64,000 nt of DNA from the NCBI RefSeq assembly GCF_022539505.1, contig NC_061510.1, positions 273,998,330 to 274,062,329 on the forward strand, given 5' to 3'. Positions 1 to 12,524 of the stretch are shown here, piece after piece (the first letter of the stretch is position 1; each line of letters starts with the position of its first letter). The position numbers were made by a program, and so were the translations under genes. Below the pieces are notes generated by a model. It was not told the DNA's origin. It did no database searches and saw nothing but the letters and a program-made list of their open reading frames with translations. Source of the DNA: Lolium rigidum. Taxonomy: Eukaryota; Streptophyta; Magnoliopsida; Poales; Poaceae.

Positions 1-3000
1 CAATCCTGCATTTTGCATTGATTAAGGCAATATAGTGTGTATGCTTTGGTTCAAGCCCACTTTCAACCATGTCACGTAAAACATCACAACTCTGCTGCAA
101 CCAGTTTTTCCTGATTAATCCATTTATCATGGCACTGTATGCTCTGCTGCTAGGTGACATATATAACCGCTTCATACAGTTGAAAAGCTGTAAAGCATTT
201 GGCATCCTAGATTTTTCACTACATGCAGCTATGAGTAAGTCAAAATCTAACTTATCAGGATAAATGCCTTCTAAGACCATCTTTTCCAAGAACTTGACTG
301 CAATTTCAATCATTCCCTGTTTGGTAAGTCCAAGCATAAGCAAACGATATGTCACATTGTTTGGCCTAATCCCTTTCCTTACCATATCTTTGTAGAGATA
401 AATAGATCTTGATAAATGTCCCTTCTTGATGTGCCCATGCATAAGAATATTATAACTAGCCGGGTTTGGAGAAACCTCATTACGATGCATATCACAAATC
501 ATCATATCTACTTTATGTATCATTCCTGCCTTTAGGTACCCATTTATCATTGAGTTGTAGGCAATACAATCAGCATACATGCCTTCTTTGCATATGATCT
601 CCTGGAACAGGTAAGAAGCAACCTTAAGTTGGCCTTCCTTGATCAAACCATTCAACAAACATGTATATGTAACAATATCTGGGACAAACCCTTTCTGCAA
701 CATCATCTGCAACAAGATGACCGCGGGTACAATTTTACCTTTTCTGCAAAAACCACTAAGAAGAATCGTGTAGGTATGAATGTCAGGTAGAAAGTTACTT
801 GTAACCATTTTCTCACATAAATCCAGAGCTTCATCTAGTGTCCCATCTTTGCAGATCCCTAGAAGTAATGCATTAAAGGTTTTCTGATCAATGGCAGAAG
901 GTATGTCAACAAGGCAGGCCATGAACTCCTTTGCTTGTACCAAGTGGCCTCCCTTGCATAATCCTCTAAGCAAATTCCTATATGTGTAAACATTTGGAGA
1001 ACAACCATATCTACCCATATTATCATACACTGAGAATGCCTCATGCATGTTACCTTTGGTGCAGTAGTAGTCTATTATACAGTTGAAAGCGGCGACATCA
1101 AATGATATCTGCATCCTAGACATGTATTGTTTGAATTGCTCAGCCTGTGCAATCATTCCTTTTCCATACAAAGAGCATAATAACGTATTATGGATGAATG
1201 AATTGGCAGTTAGGCCCCTTCGATAGATGTCCACAAAATACTTCAGTGCTTCTCTGACATATCCAGCCTTACAACAATAGCAAACTAGAGTTGTATAAAG
1301 CACCTCATTAGGCAAAACTCCAGTTTTTTGCATCCTTGGCAAAATCTCTTTTGTTTCATCCAGCTTACCCATCTTGCACATACCATTAATCAATGCTGAG
1401 TAAGTAATAACATCTGGATTAATCCCATCAACAAGCATGCACTTTAATATTTGTTTGGCCTTAGAAACCACTCCTAGCTGACAGAAACCATCAATCAGAA
1501 TAGTATACATAGTCCTATTGATTGTTGTACCTCTTGCTTTCAGAACTTCCATAAGATTCATTGCATGTCCCAGCATGGAAGCTTTGCAATAACCATTCAG
1601 CATGGCACTGTAAGTTAATTCACTTGGTTGTACACCAGCAACTTGCATTTCACATAGAACTCTTAAAGCTTCATCAGTGGTCCCATTTCGGCAATACCCA
1701 TCAATCAAGGTAGTGTAAGTAGCTAGACTTGGTTTCAGGCTCTGTTTCAGCATTTCGTTGAAGATATAGATAGCAATTTTCATCTTACCTTCATCAAAGA
1801 AACCTTTGATCAAAGTATTATATGTACATTCATCAGGTGATAAGTTATCTTCCCTCATTCTTTTGAGCAAAAGGTAGGCACGTGCACTCCTCTTCATTCT
1901 ACATAACTTATCTATCATGATGTTGTAAGTATATACATCTGGCTCTACACAATTCTTCTCCATATCTTCTAAGACACACATGGCAGCCTTGAACCTTCCC
2001 TTCTTAACATACCAGTAAAGTATTGTATTATAAGTAACCACATTTGCTAAGGAGCAACTCTTCATATTTTGTAGCATAAGATTAGCACTTTTAAGGTTAC
2101 CCTCAAGGCACAGAGAATTCAGCACAATGTTGCAAGTGATGACATCCAAAGGGAACTTCCTGGCCAGACTTTCTTTAAAGAAGAACCACACATGTTTTGA
2201 TTCCCCAACTTCCACAAGACCATTAAGGACAGCATTGCAAGAACGAGCTGAAGCCTTAAATCCGCATGCATCCATCAATAAAATCGCCTTACTTGCATCA
2301 AGAACTTTCTTTTCCTTCAGATATGCGTTGATAAGAAGGTCAAAAACCATGGGACTGGAATCACAACGCGAGATAGTTCGCAAAAGAGCGCTCAATATAG
2401 CACTGCAAGAGAAGCCTCCTCCAGCAAGATGTTTCAACACTGATATTGCTTGTGGATGCATTTGAGCTTGGATGAGGATATGAGCAGTCATGCAGTAAAT
2501 ATGGGTAATTCGCTCTAAGCCTGATTGTTGCACAATAGAACCCAGTATCTTCAAGGCTAGTTTTCCATGAACCTTGTCAAGCTTCCCAAATTTGTAGGCC
2601 ATGTGATTCAAGGTCTCCCAGTGATGCATAGTTAGGACACTGATAATGCTACTCTCAACTCTGTGAGCTGAAAGAGATAGCCAAAATCAATAGAGCAGAA
2701 CCGATGAAACATCAAAAGGGCTAAAACTACAGCGGTGTCAAATACCACTAGACTACTAGTATTGCACATGAGAAGCAACCAACAATAGTCAAACAGGTTA
2801 AACATGCAAAGAATTAGCTAGAACCAACAAAAATGTATTGAGTAGCATTTACGCAGTGTAGCTCATTTTGCTAAATGAAATCTAATCAGTACAGTGAGGT
2901 ATAGGTAAGCTGCAGGGCTTCAATGGCTAGGACTGGGAATTTAGACCATACCAAGATAGAACATTTCTTGTGCTGTTGTGCGTAAAAATATATATTTTTC

Positions 3001-3692
3001 CTTTACTACTTGTCATTTACATGATGCTAGCCATAGGTACAAGAATGAGATTGGGTTTCTGTCATGATTCACCATGCAAAAAGGCTATGCTGACTGCTGA
3101 CGAACTGGTACGCCTAGTAACTAACTTAATCAGGAGAATACGAAACTGATAAATGACCTGCAACAGAGTACTAATAGGCATTGCCACAAGCAACTTATGA
3201 GCATTAACTGGTTAATTTTAAAAGAACTGGACTTTTATCACATATATTTTTTTCTTGCTATCTTAGTTCCTTCTTTAACTATGAAGGTATATTGTCCCTA
3301 AATTCCAGGCAGTTCAATCTGCACATGCTTAAACACACACTTGCAAACTAGTTACTGGATGAAAAAAATGCAATCGGGATAGCATGTATGAGCTCATTGT
3401 ACGTACATCCATGAGACACGGAGGTCTGCAGAGAAAACAATAAGTGCACCTAACAGGCATTTCCACATGCAGGTTCGGTGTGTTCCAGTTATCGGGTTCA
3501 CTCTTATCCGTTCGCACCGGGATTAATTGGATTGCTTGAGAAGGTTCTACCTGTGGTGGCGGCGCCAATCCTGGTGTGCGCAGTCTGCCTGGAGCGGGAG
3601 GGGAGGCGGGAAGAGTAGAGCGCGTGGGTGGCCGCCACCTTGGAGTCGAGGATCCTGCGGCGGTAGGACGAGGACGCCAGTGACGACGACAT
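1..3692 (-). CDS. P-type PPR protein, two coding exons, 3' end beyond window
   Basis: Tandem pentatricopeptide repeats bind organelle RNA. Exon 1 (3692-3551, 142 nt) starts at an ATG and encodes a Ser/Arg-rich, acid-poor leader (MSSSLASSSYRRRILDSK...) like a mitochondrial or plastid transit peptide. It ends at the donor ACAG|GTAGAA. Exon 2 (2667 to beyond 1) follows the acceptor TTTCAG. Exon 1 leaves one base and exon 2 supplies two, so the phases match. Exon 2 stays open for about 888 codons; with exon 1 about 936 residues are visible. It shows roughly 20 or more 35-residue repeats with cores such as VTYNTILYWYVKKGRF, ATYTTLIDGYCRNG and VTYTCLLNGLIKEG. There are no DYW or E motifs in view. 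The long single-exon repeat region and leader resemble the Arabidopsis At5g55840 type, but that match is from memory. The C-terminus lies outside the window. Confidence 0.9.
2668..3550 (-). other. Intron of the PPR gene
   Basis: This 883-bp interval is bounded on the minus strand by GT (3550-3549) and CAG (2670-2668). It is AT-rich, has stops in all frames, and contains no recognisable element. It follows the transit-peptide exon, a common arrangement in organelle-targeted plant proteins. The donor and the phase agreement are visible; splicing itself is inferred. Confidence 0.75.
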
Positions 3693-4016
3693 GGTTAAGT
3701 GCTCGGTAGGCGCGCGGGGCGGCGCGCAACGCGGATAGGTAGCACAGAGAGCCCTCGCAGGTTTGAATGGTGGCCGGCTGCAGCAGCAGCTCGCGGAGGT
3801 GGGCGCCGACGGCAGCAGGTCTGGCAGGCTTCCTCCAAGCTTTCCCGCCGGCCCTTGGCCCTCGGAGTCGGCGAGGGAGATGGACTTGGCAGGCAGAGGG
3901 GATGATTGTGGTGGCCAGCGGCGAGGAGAGGCTGTAGCAGAGAGATCAAGAGGCGGCGGTGGTGTGTCGGGAGGTTAGGGACGAACAGGACATCAAACTC
4001 ATGGGAGAAATCTTTC
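3693..4016 (-). promoter_or_regulatory. Probable 5' leader and proximal promoter of the PPR gene
   Basis: A GC-rich block lies directly upstream of the PPR start codon and switches to AT-rich sequence near 4016. On the minus strand it is C/T-rich, as plant 5' leaders often are. Short overlapping ORFs exist here but none fits the exon 2 phase. No clear TATA box was found, so the transcription start is unknown. Confidence 0.4.
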
Positions 4017-4122
4017 TATTCTTAAGCGTGATCCCATTTCTCTTTACATGCCGTCTATCCACTGTAAAGTATCCTTGACCAATCTTAATTTGCCAAATCA
4101 TGCAAAACTTACATCATTATTC

Positions 4123-4742
4123 TTTTTTTTTTGTGAATAGGACACTGGCATTAAAAGAAACACCGAACAGTACAAAGCAGCTCAAGAAAAATGAAAATTA
4201 CAACGAGATCCTTGAGAAGCCCTTCATCTTCAACCTCCAGACCGTGTCGACGGCGCGCCGCCGCTGCTGCTCCTCCCTGAGCCAGCCTGACATTGTTGAT
4301 TGCGGACGGGAAGTCGCTGAACGGGTCGAAAAGACCACATCCGTCCCGGAGACGAAGAAGTAGGATGAGCTGCCGATGAAGCTCCTTGACGATCCGAAGA
4401 TCCCCACGGCCGGACAAAATCCTCGAAGACCACACCATACCCACAAGCTTCTCGACGTAGCCGTCGAGATGGGGTTGAAGCCGGGGAAATATTATTGCAC
4501 GAGGCGCCGCCACCACCACCTGAGCGCCGCCCCTACAAACAAAAGCCCTAAAGACGGAAAAGGAAGCTCCCAAAACTGGAAAACGGAGCCCTCCCACCGA
4601 CGAGGGCCGTGATCTGCCCCACCTCCATGGCCCAAAGGCCACAGAGGCGGCCAGATCGGAGGCGGCCGCCGATGGGAGGCAGATAACCCTAATCGCCTGA
4701 GGTCAGGAGCGAAGGGGTACGTAGGGAGGCAAATGGCTACGT
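4123..4742 (-). mobile_element. 620-bp non-LTR retroposon with poly(A) and 17-bp TSD
   Basis: The same 17 bp, aacttacatcattattc, occurs at 4106-4122 and 4743-4759. Inside the left copy a T-run starts at 4123, which is the poly(A) tail of a minus-strand insert. The body is GC-rich and has no complete RT. A long poly(A)-side TSD shows target-primed integration by LINE machinery. It may be a 5'-truncated LINE or a long SINE-like passenger; I do not recognise the family. It sits about 0.4 kb upstream of the PPR start. Confidence 0.85.
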
Positions 4743-4759
4743 AACTTACATCATTATTC

Positions 4760-5173
4760 ACCATGTCATCCACCGCATTATAAAAAAAATTATGTTTATA
4801 GCATTATTAGGGAGCTCAAAAAGTTTTGCCTTCAGTTCTCCTTCTAACGAAGCTAACGTTCCATGTTGCGATCGTTAACTCTCTACTAATCCTCTCTCCT
4901 TCTCTTTAATTCCCACTAGGTAGGCCTATCCCTCACGCCATATATTACCTCTTCCCAGAAAGGCAACCACCATGCCACTATGGGCATTATCCGTCTTCAG
5001 AACAGACGCTGCTAGCGATCGATCAATAAGTTGGTTAGTTCATCCATCGGATGTTGTTACAATAATTTTTCTTTCATCACCCATCTTCCAATGGCAAGTG
5101 AAAGGAGCCGCATGTGGTGACCGCCTCAAAGGCGTGGGCTTGCAGAGGAAGGAGACATATAGTATATGGATGC
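4760..5173. other. Intergenic, no gene seen
   Basis: Mixed-composition sequence between the retroposon and the Tourist-like element. Short ORFs have no recognisable protein features. Confidence 0.6.
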
Positions 5174-5176
5174 TTA

Positions 5177-5550
5177 GAGCATCTCCACTCGTCTCCCTGA
5201 GAAGCCTCCACGAGCCGTTTTTTACATCCGGACGGCGGAATCTGGCCCAGTCGCGCCTCTGGTTCCTCGATTTCGTCCGGATTTGGGTCTAAATTCATCC
5301 GGCGATCCCACGCTATCCCCGGCCCCCCGGGGAGCGCTCGGGGACTCCGGATGGAGCAAAACCAACCGCCCACGCCCACGTGTCTCCTCTTTCGTCCGGA
5401 CTCCCCGGGCCATCCTCTTTTTCTCCGAGAAACGCCGCTTGGGGAGCACACAACTGGAAATATACTGCCCCCCATGCCAAAAATTGATCCAATCCGGACG
5501 AAAATTTCGCCGGATTTGAGCGTGGGGAGCGCCAACGAGTGGGGATGCTC
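5177..5550. mobile_element. Tourist-like (PIF/Harbinger) MITE, 374 bp
   Basis: Terminal inverted repeats gagcatctccactcg (5177-5191) and cgagtggggatgctc (5536-5550) match at 14 of 15 positions. They are flanked by TTA on both sides (5174-5176, 5551-5553). A TTA target duplication is the signature of PIF/Harbinger and Tourist elements. The interior is GC-rich and has no transposase. Confidence 0.8.
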
Positions 5551-5553
5551 TTA

Positions 5554-6650
5554 GACATGGTGTTTTCAGGGCAAAAACTTAAGTTTTGGTATTGTGTTCC
5601 ATCTATTTTATTTTTACATCTTCTTTGAACAGGATGTAGAAGACTGGTAATATCAATCTAAGGTTAATTGGAGTCTTCTGGCTGTTAACTGATCGAGCAT
5701 TGTTAGCACTCATTTTTGCCTCTGAATGGTGGTTCGACAGCCAGTTGTTGCCACCAATCAACTTGGGATTAACTATTTTGAAGCTCCACTTTTAGGCCAC
5801 CGTGATTGTTGCTTTAGATTAGTGATGAGTAGCATGGAAAGTAATAATAATATATTGACATGTGCAGTTATGTATAACTGCATTTCGGATCCAATTTTTG
5901 TACAGGTTTGTTACTCAAAATCAGTATTCCTGATTAGATGTCCTAGAATGCATGTTTCTTTCCACTGATTACCTTCTTAAATTTCTTCCAAATCATTTGA
6001 GTTTGGTATCATATTGTAAATTACTATGCTTTGAGTGCATTCTATATAGCGTTTGTTGACTGCAAATTTCCAATCACTAATTTACCATGTTTAAGAACTA
6101 TTTTCTATTCAGCTTTGCATGATTAGCTTTACTCTCCTGTTGAAGTGAGTTTTTAGGAGAATGGAAGCTGACCCTACTTAATTATGTGCGGCAAAACATA
6201 TACTTGATTATAACATTTCAAACGGTTTTCGTCATACCCTATGAAAAAAAAGGTTTTCACTATAAAACCTATCAATGAATGTGTGGTATACATATGCAAT
6301 TGCTTTCCGATACACTCACTTATCATTTTGATGTGAACTACTGGGAACAACATGGCCGAGGCTCATGCAGCTGTACAAAAAATTACTTACTCAACTAATC
6401 TGGCAATATCGGGCAAGTTAGAACTATTCATATGATTTTTTGGAAGAAATGTTTCATTGCTATGGTTTCCTAAACATTTTAATTATTCAATTAGTGTGAC
6501 CTATTAGTCAAATACTTTGTCTGCAGCATCAACAAATATTAACTCATTTCACGCAAGTTATATCGAGTATATGATGGTCTTATTCTATCTCGAGAAATTT
6601 GCAGGCTTACAAAATTTACTATATGTAACTTTTTTATGAATTCTCGCAGC
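5554..6650. other. Intergenic, no gene seen
   Basis: AT-rich sequence with stops in all frames and no recognised element. Confidence 0.6.
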
Positions 6651-6779
6651 AACGGGGTATCATCTAGTTAGTCTAATGTATTTTCCCTTTTGCTAATGGG
6701 TAGCGCTGGTAATCCATCGTAGGTTCAAATTCCTTCCAGCCTCCTGTTTCTCCACGTGACACGGTCCATTTTCTACAAA

Positions 6780-8100
6780 AAAGAACCCGGCTGTCGCACC
6801 AAAAAAATCACCCGCTTTTGATTTATTGGTTGTCTAAAATATAAAAAAAAAGACCAGCTGATACCTTGTCGGAGACTTTGTAGCAAAAACTTTACGCTCT
6901 TGAAGCTAAACCGACCCCGTCGGAGACCTTATGGCAAAAAAATTATGCTCCAATTACAGCAAACCATTTATATCATTGTAGCATCCTTGTAACATCGTCA
7001 ACTACTTTGTAACACAAATGACCTAAAATAGTACACCTTTGCAGCTCTGACGAAATACCTTTGCAGCTTCGGCGAAATACCGCCACGAGTATGAGCTATG
7101 GCTGCTTGCAGCTATGCCGTCAACCGCATGCAGCACCGCCATCAACCGCGCATGCAGCTTCCACGGTAGACATTTGCAGCAACGCGACGAAGCACCGCTG
7201 GTGAAGATGTTCCTTACAGCACCGATGGAAGCATCGTCGACCACTGATGGGGGCATCGGCAACCACCAATGGAAGCAAGCTGCAGTGGAGGTTGTCATGG
7301 GCGGTAGCCTGAGGTCGGGTTGCTGAAGTTGCACCTAGGACCGGCTGCGCGGAGGGACGCCGCCGCTACATAGCCCTGTTACTCCCCGGTGAGGCCTAGC
7401 AACAGCAACCTCCGGTCCAAAATTCCCTACTCCGGCCACTCCCTGCCATGACCTTCAGTGATGGCATGGCTGAGTAGGGCAACGCCGGTAAGCTCCATCT
7501 AGACGAGCGCTCTGCACTGGTGGCGGGATTGGGCTGGCGGAGCGAGGCTATAGCAGCGGCGGTGCGATAGGAACGAGGACAACAGGTCGCCGGAGACGAG
7601 TCCGGCGGCCTTGGCGGCGACGCACGAGGCTATCTGCGGCGGCGGGTGGCTAGAACATTGGTGGCTCGTGACTGCAAGAAGGTAAGGAAACGGAAATAAG
7701 GAGCGACACGGTGGGATCCGTACACGTGTGGTACATGAAGACGCTTGATCGATCGTGCTCCGGACGACCCGGAGGTTGCTAACAACGCAACCTCCGAAGG
7801 ATCAGAATCCTTATCCTTTGCTAATTCTAGGTTGATCAAGAATTATATTAGTCATATTCTAACTAAACACACGCTAGATTTTCATCGTGATACGTGCATA
7901 CGAGAATTACATATGGATATGGAATTGCACATGGATGTGCAACTACATATCTTTTGCGGTAGTTGCTCGTGAAATACACATGAAATTAGGTGGGCAAGAA
8001 TTAAGTTGATTCTTGGTTGGTTTGTTTCAAAAAAAAGTTGATTCTTGGTTGACCGAGAAGTAGCCACGTCCATGAATTTTTTAGGACCTCATGTTCTCCA
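6780..8100. other. Partly GC-rich intergenic block, origin unclear
   Basis: The block holds loosely repeated phrases with gcagc and cgacg motifs (about 7030-7330) and a GC-rich part to 7660. A perfect 9-bp inverted repeat, ggaggttgc and gcaacctcc (7771-7779, 7787-7795), is separated by 7 bases. The short ORFs have no recognisable domain. It may be non-coding DNA-transposon sequence, but I found no paired termini. Confidence 0.35.
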
Positions 8101-8433
8101 GAATTATTAGCCTAATGAAAAGGTAACAATGCCAAAGGGGAAACAGCGCGTGTGTCGACGTGGAGGGCTTAAAATAGAGGCAGAACTCTCTCATTTGGAC
8201 CATTTTTAACACTAATTATATTTAATCTATAGTTAAATAGTAGACTTGGTCATCACATCTCGTTCAGTCACCCATCCTCATACTACTCCACACTCAGCAC
8301 GCTTAACTCCTCAGTTCTTTCCTGTTGTGCTCCCGCGAATGTGATTTTACCTTGTTGTAATACTACCATATCAATCCTATTAACTCTTATACCATTGTGT
8401 CATATTTCTGTATTTTTTGAAACCAAAAACAAT

Positions 8434-8964
8434 CGGTAAACCGCAATTGGACAAATAATATATGCATTATTATTAGAAAAATGTGAGAAATTTGAATATG
8501 AAATAATTGTGTTTTATTCATTTTATTATTATTATTATTATTATTATTATCAATAATATTTGCATTTTCATATAATATGGCCAAATAATTAATTTTAAAT
8601 CTGTAAACCGTAATTGGAAAAATAATATATGCATTATTACTATAAAAATGTGAGGAATTTGAATATGAAATAATCATGTTTTTATTCATTTATTATTATT
8701 ATCAAATAATAATTGCATTATTCATATAATATGGTCAAATAATTAATATCTTTAAATCTGTAAACCGCAATGGACAAATAATATATGCATTATTATTAGA
8801 AAAATGTGAGGAATTTTAATATGAAATAATTATGTTTTTATTCATTTATTATTATTATCAATAATAATTGTATTATTCATATAATATGGCCAAATAATTA
8901 ATATCTTTAAATATATAAACCACAATTTGACAAATAATATATGCATTATTATTCGAAAAATGTT
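8434..8964. repeat. AT-rich tandem repeat, ~156-167-bp unit, about 3.3 copies
   Basis: The phrase aaataatatatgcattatta recurs at 8453, 8620, 8776 and 8932, giving periods of 167, 156 and 156 bp. Each unit carries a taaaccgcaattgga-like start, an aaaatgtgaggaattt segment and a variable TTA microsatellite, longest at about 8520-8550. The first period is longer mainly because of that run. Confidence 0.85.
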
Positions 8965-10117
8965 GGCACACGTAGCAGGGGAAGAAGGCGATCAGCGTAG
9001 GCGTGTTGTGGCAGTGTTGCGGAGGAGTTGCTTCAGAGTCGACTTTTTTTCTCTGTTTCTTGTTTTTACATAGATATTAATCACTCTTGCAGTCGTGATT
9101 CGCTTGTTTGATTGAAATTCATTCCAACTCTTCATGAGATATCTAACCAGAAAAAGGCCGGATCAATGTCAAAATTGAATTTTCTATTAAAAAAATACTC
9201 TATATGGTATACATAAATGGGTATACAAAAAAAGTATGCTTGCAAACCACCAAAAACGATACCCAAATAATAAATTACTTCCCTTTTTAGGGAAACCAAT
9301 AAATTATTTCTACTATTCTAAGTGACCTCATTCATCTGGTAGCCTGTCAAAACGGAGTTATACTATATGCTACGCGAAGCATGATCTATTTGCTCCACAA
9401 GAATCATGTGGCAGACCATGGATCTGAAAATGCTTCATTGGTTCCGTTCCTATTTTCTCCATGTTACAAATCCTTATTTTGATTATTTCATGTTGGAACT
9501 AGATGGAGTGGGACGACATTGAGTTAGAACTTAGGACATTTAAGATATTATTAGGTACTATAAACACTATTTTATGAGCAAGATGTCTTGCCAAAGAAAG
9601 CAAGATACCATCGAAGACCAAAAGAGAGGATTGAATATATTGTGCTTCAGTTAGCAGTAAACGTTAACTTGTCGAATTTGTTATAATTTTACTTTGGTTA
9701 TTTCTTCGGTTGCGAACTTATTGGTTTAATTAGTTTATCATATTTGGTGTCCAAATGTAATTTTGTGGGCAATATATTCAATACATTTATTTGTTTTATT
9801 GTTCTATCTAATGATATTTCTAGTGAGAATCCATAATTTTTTTTTTTGTATATGCACCAATTTTGCTTCTTGTGGAGTATTTATCATAAAATGAGAACAA
9901 CACATTATTGTCTCGGACCAACAACACTAAGCAAGATCATCATCGTACTTACATGGCACAGCTCGTCTCGGCATATTTTAAAGAAGCTGGCTGGTATTAG
10001 GCGAGCATGGTCAAATAAGTCGCGACAGGACGCCTGCTTGAGCTACAGGCATATTGAAAATATGGCAAGCGAGTAAGTTCCGATGAACATCCGGAAACAA
10101 AAAGGATTTATCTTCTA
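8965..10117. other. Intergenic, no gene seen
   Basis: AT-rich sequence. A possible ORF at 9846-10076 has no recognisable features. Confidence 0.6.
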
Positions 10118-10196
10118 CTCCCCCGATCTCTTTTAATTAACTCGGATAGTATAACTTTATAGTAAATTCGAGTTAATTTAGAAAGATCTGAGGGAG
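10118..10196. mobile_element. Stowaway MITE, 79 bp
   Basis: The element starts ctccc and ends gggag, with TA on both sides (10116-10117, 10197-10198). The two arms pair for about 27 bp with few mismatches (left arm ctcccccgatctctttt). TA duplication and CTCCCTCC-type ends define grass Stowaway (Tc1/Mariner) elements. Confidence 0.85.
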
Positions 10197-10596
10197 TAGC
10201 TCCTGACATCTCCCAGTCTCACGGAACAAACTGCCACTATTTTCACGTCGCGTCCAAAGGTCGTGTTATAAAATATGGCATGTGATATTGTCATCTCTAC
10301 CTTTCTCTCTTTCCATAGAAGAACACCTATTATGAGGCGATAGCCTTACATACGTTGTATGCCGGCTTTTATACCATAGTGGATGCAATGCCGCATGCAT
10401 GCATCCTTATTGTTGTAGATGAAGGCCCTGTAAACCGAGACGGATGTAGTAGATGAAGGCTATTTATTGTTGTCTCGTGGCAAATGGTAGGGAGGATGTA
10501 ATTTCGCTAAAGGTCAACTTTAGTCATTTTGGGAAGCTCTAGTACTCTAGTTTATCAAGCCTCGAAGTTATTGACTTACAGGTAATGTGGACTTTT

Positions 10597-10991
10597 GGCT
10601 CTCGTGTGCTACGCACCTCCATACACCCCAAAAGTTGTAGTAATTTTCAAAAAAAGGAAAAAGAAAAATTTGAACCTTTCTAGAAACCAAGGATGATCAA
10701 GTTTGTACTTGTAAAAAAAGTTTGGAAAAGAAATGATTTCCATGGTCTCTAAGGCAAAAAAAAAATTATGACGAACATAAAATGAATAGTACCTGCCTAC
10801 CTGGTCATGGGACGTTCCAAGTTTAGTCCTTTCATCTAGAGTACATTGAAAGTAATTCCCTAGAGAAATATTTCTATACAAGTACAATACCCAATGATCT
10901 TTGATTTTAAAAAGTTTAGATTTTTTAAACCTTTTTTTGAATCATTTTTTTATTTTTCCAAGTATGGGGGTGTGTAGCACCCGAGAGCTCC
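10597..10991. mobile_element. MITE-like element with ~27-bp degenerate inverted repeats
   Basis: The left end (ctctcgtgtgctacgcacc) and right end (ggtgtgtagcacccgagag) are inverted relative to each other over about 27 bp with a few mismatches. The interior is AT-rich and has no transposase. No convincing target duplication was found, so the superfamily is open. Confidence 0.55.
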
Positions 10992-11308
10992 TATTCATTT
11001 CTCATCTTACGGGCTGCTATGCACACTACCAGTCTACAGGAATATGATTCTGCAGTTCTAAAAAAGATTATGAAATTGACAGGTGCGGCAAAGTGTAAAA
11101 TGCATCGGTGGTACCGGAACTTGGAGACCTAAATCAATACGATCACCGTACCTATTGAATACACAACGTATCGTAACTAAATACGACGTAGTGCTCGTCT
11201 AAGTTACTGGGCAATGGTACAACTTCGTATTCGCTGACGTGGAAGGGTTGACTGGTCCAAACAGTGTGATTTGTTTTGCAAAAAAGACCCCTAATCCTAA
11301 TTTCGGTT

Positions 11309-12267
11309 ATGCCCCGCACGCCGTCGGCTTTCACCGTCCACCCCACGCCGCCGCGGTTCTGCCTCCGCCGTCGTTCTTACCCGCATGCCGCAACCGTTTC
11401 TCCTAGCAAGCCGCCGCCGTCGCCCTCCTCGTCGCTTTACAGTTTGTTGCGGCAGGAGGGCAAGGCTGATCGCAGATGGCAGCTTACATGTGCGCCGCCC
11501 GCGCAAGTAGGGATGTCACCCGCAGGTTATGGGTACGGGTAGAGTCATCCCATACCCGTACCCGTCGCCTTAAATCTTACCTGTCACCCGTACCCATACC
11601 CACAATGGGTACCAGTTTTTCCCATACCCGTCATCCGATAGGGTAAATAGGTACCCGCGGGTAAAAAAATACCCGTTCTTACAACACATCAAATTGATCC
11701 AAAAATATAACAGAAGGTGAACGATCCTAAATAGGGGTATAATCCTCACAAACCTACCAGAGATTGTGAGACCGAAAAGCATGAGGTTCAGGCTAGCAAC
11801 GTGAAGGCGTGATTAGGGGAAAGATTAAGTAGTTTAGAATATTCAAATGACTCACTCGTTAAATTTAGATGGGTAAATGGGTATGTGGATATGGGTTCTA
11901 CCCTCCCATACCCGTACCCGCTCTATCCGATTGGTATGATATTTTCTCATTTACAAACTCATGGGTAATATTTTATCCCATACCTGTAGTCTTATTGGGT
12001 TTTCACCCGGCGGGTATGCGGGTCATGGGTATCCATTGCCATCCCTACGCGCAAGGAGATGTGGCGCGAGGAGGCCTAGAGCTCAAGGGGCTCCGGAGAA
12101 GTGGAGGGTGTCGCGGCCTCCGTGCAGCCTGGACGCGCGTGAACCGGCGGCGAGCTAGCCGCGCTAAAGCGAGACGGGACGCGGATGGCGCCCACGTGCG
12201 CTCGGCAGAGAGCATCTTCGGCTCCTTGCGATGCGGTTGTCCAAACTTTGCTCAAATAAAAAGCTGA
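11309..12267 (+). pseudogene. 136-codon ORF split by a hAT-type element
   Basis: A GC-rich reading frame opens at ATG 11309, runs to 11507 and is interrupted by the element at 11508-12047. With the element and one TSD copy disregarded, the frame continues from 12056 to a stop at 12265-12267, 411 nt in all. The N-terminal half is Pro/Ser/Arg-rich and the C-terminal half Arg/Ala/Gly-rich; neither resembles a known domain. The frame match may be chance in GC-rich DNA. Confidence 0.35.
11508..12047. mobile_element. hAT-type non-autonomous element, 540 bp, 8-bp TSD
   Basis: Ends are tagggatg...catcccta. The exact 8-bp duplication cgcgcaag flanks it (11500-11507, 12048-12055), and 8-bp TSDs with TAGGG-type ends are typical of plant hAT elements. 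Many subterminal copies of gggta/taccc, clustered in the outer ~150 bp on each side, look like transposase-binding repeats. There is no transposase ORF. Confidence 0.9.
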
Positions 12268-12524
12268 CACAATCTGTATAAGAAAAGTCAGACAATCATA
12301 TAGACATCACCAGTTTTTTTAGATAAAAGTCATCACAATGCCAACCTTTAAATTAATAAAGCCTGGAGAGGTTTTAGAACACAAGTCCCACAATACAAAT
12401 GCTGAGGCACACAGCTTTGCCGACAAAGACAGCAAAACACAAAAACACCACACCACCACGGATCGACGAGAGGTAGCGGAGACATCCGCACATTGCGGAG
12501 AGCTTCAGGAGGCTTCAAGAGGCT

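Noticed and set aside
3547..3949. Alternative ORFs in the GC-rich block as PPR exon 1
   Set aside because: Their phase at the donor 3551 does not fit exon 2; only the frame with ATG 3692 does.
4151..4773. Minus-strand ORFs of 80-160 codons as genes
   Set aside because: They lie inside the TSD-bounded retroposon and overlap in three frames without domain features.
6690..6735. tRNA-like B box (aggttcaaattcc) as a SINE or tRNA gene
   Set aside because: The A box is poor, there is no cloverleaf, no poly(A) or TSD was found. A short match is expected by chance.
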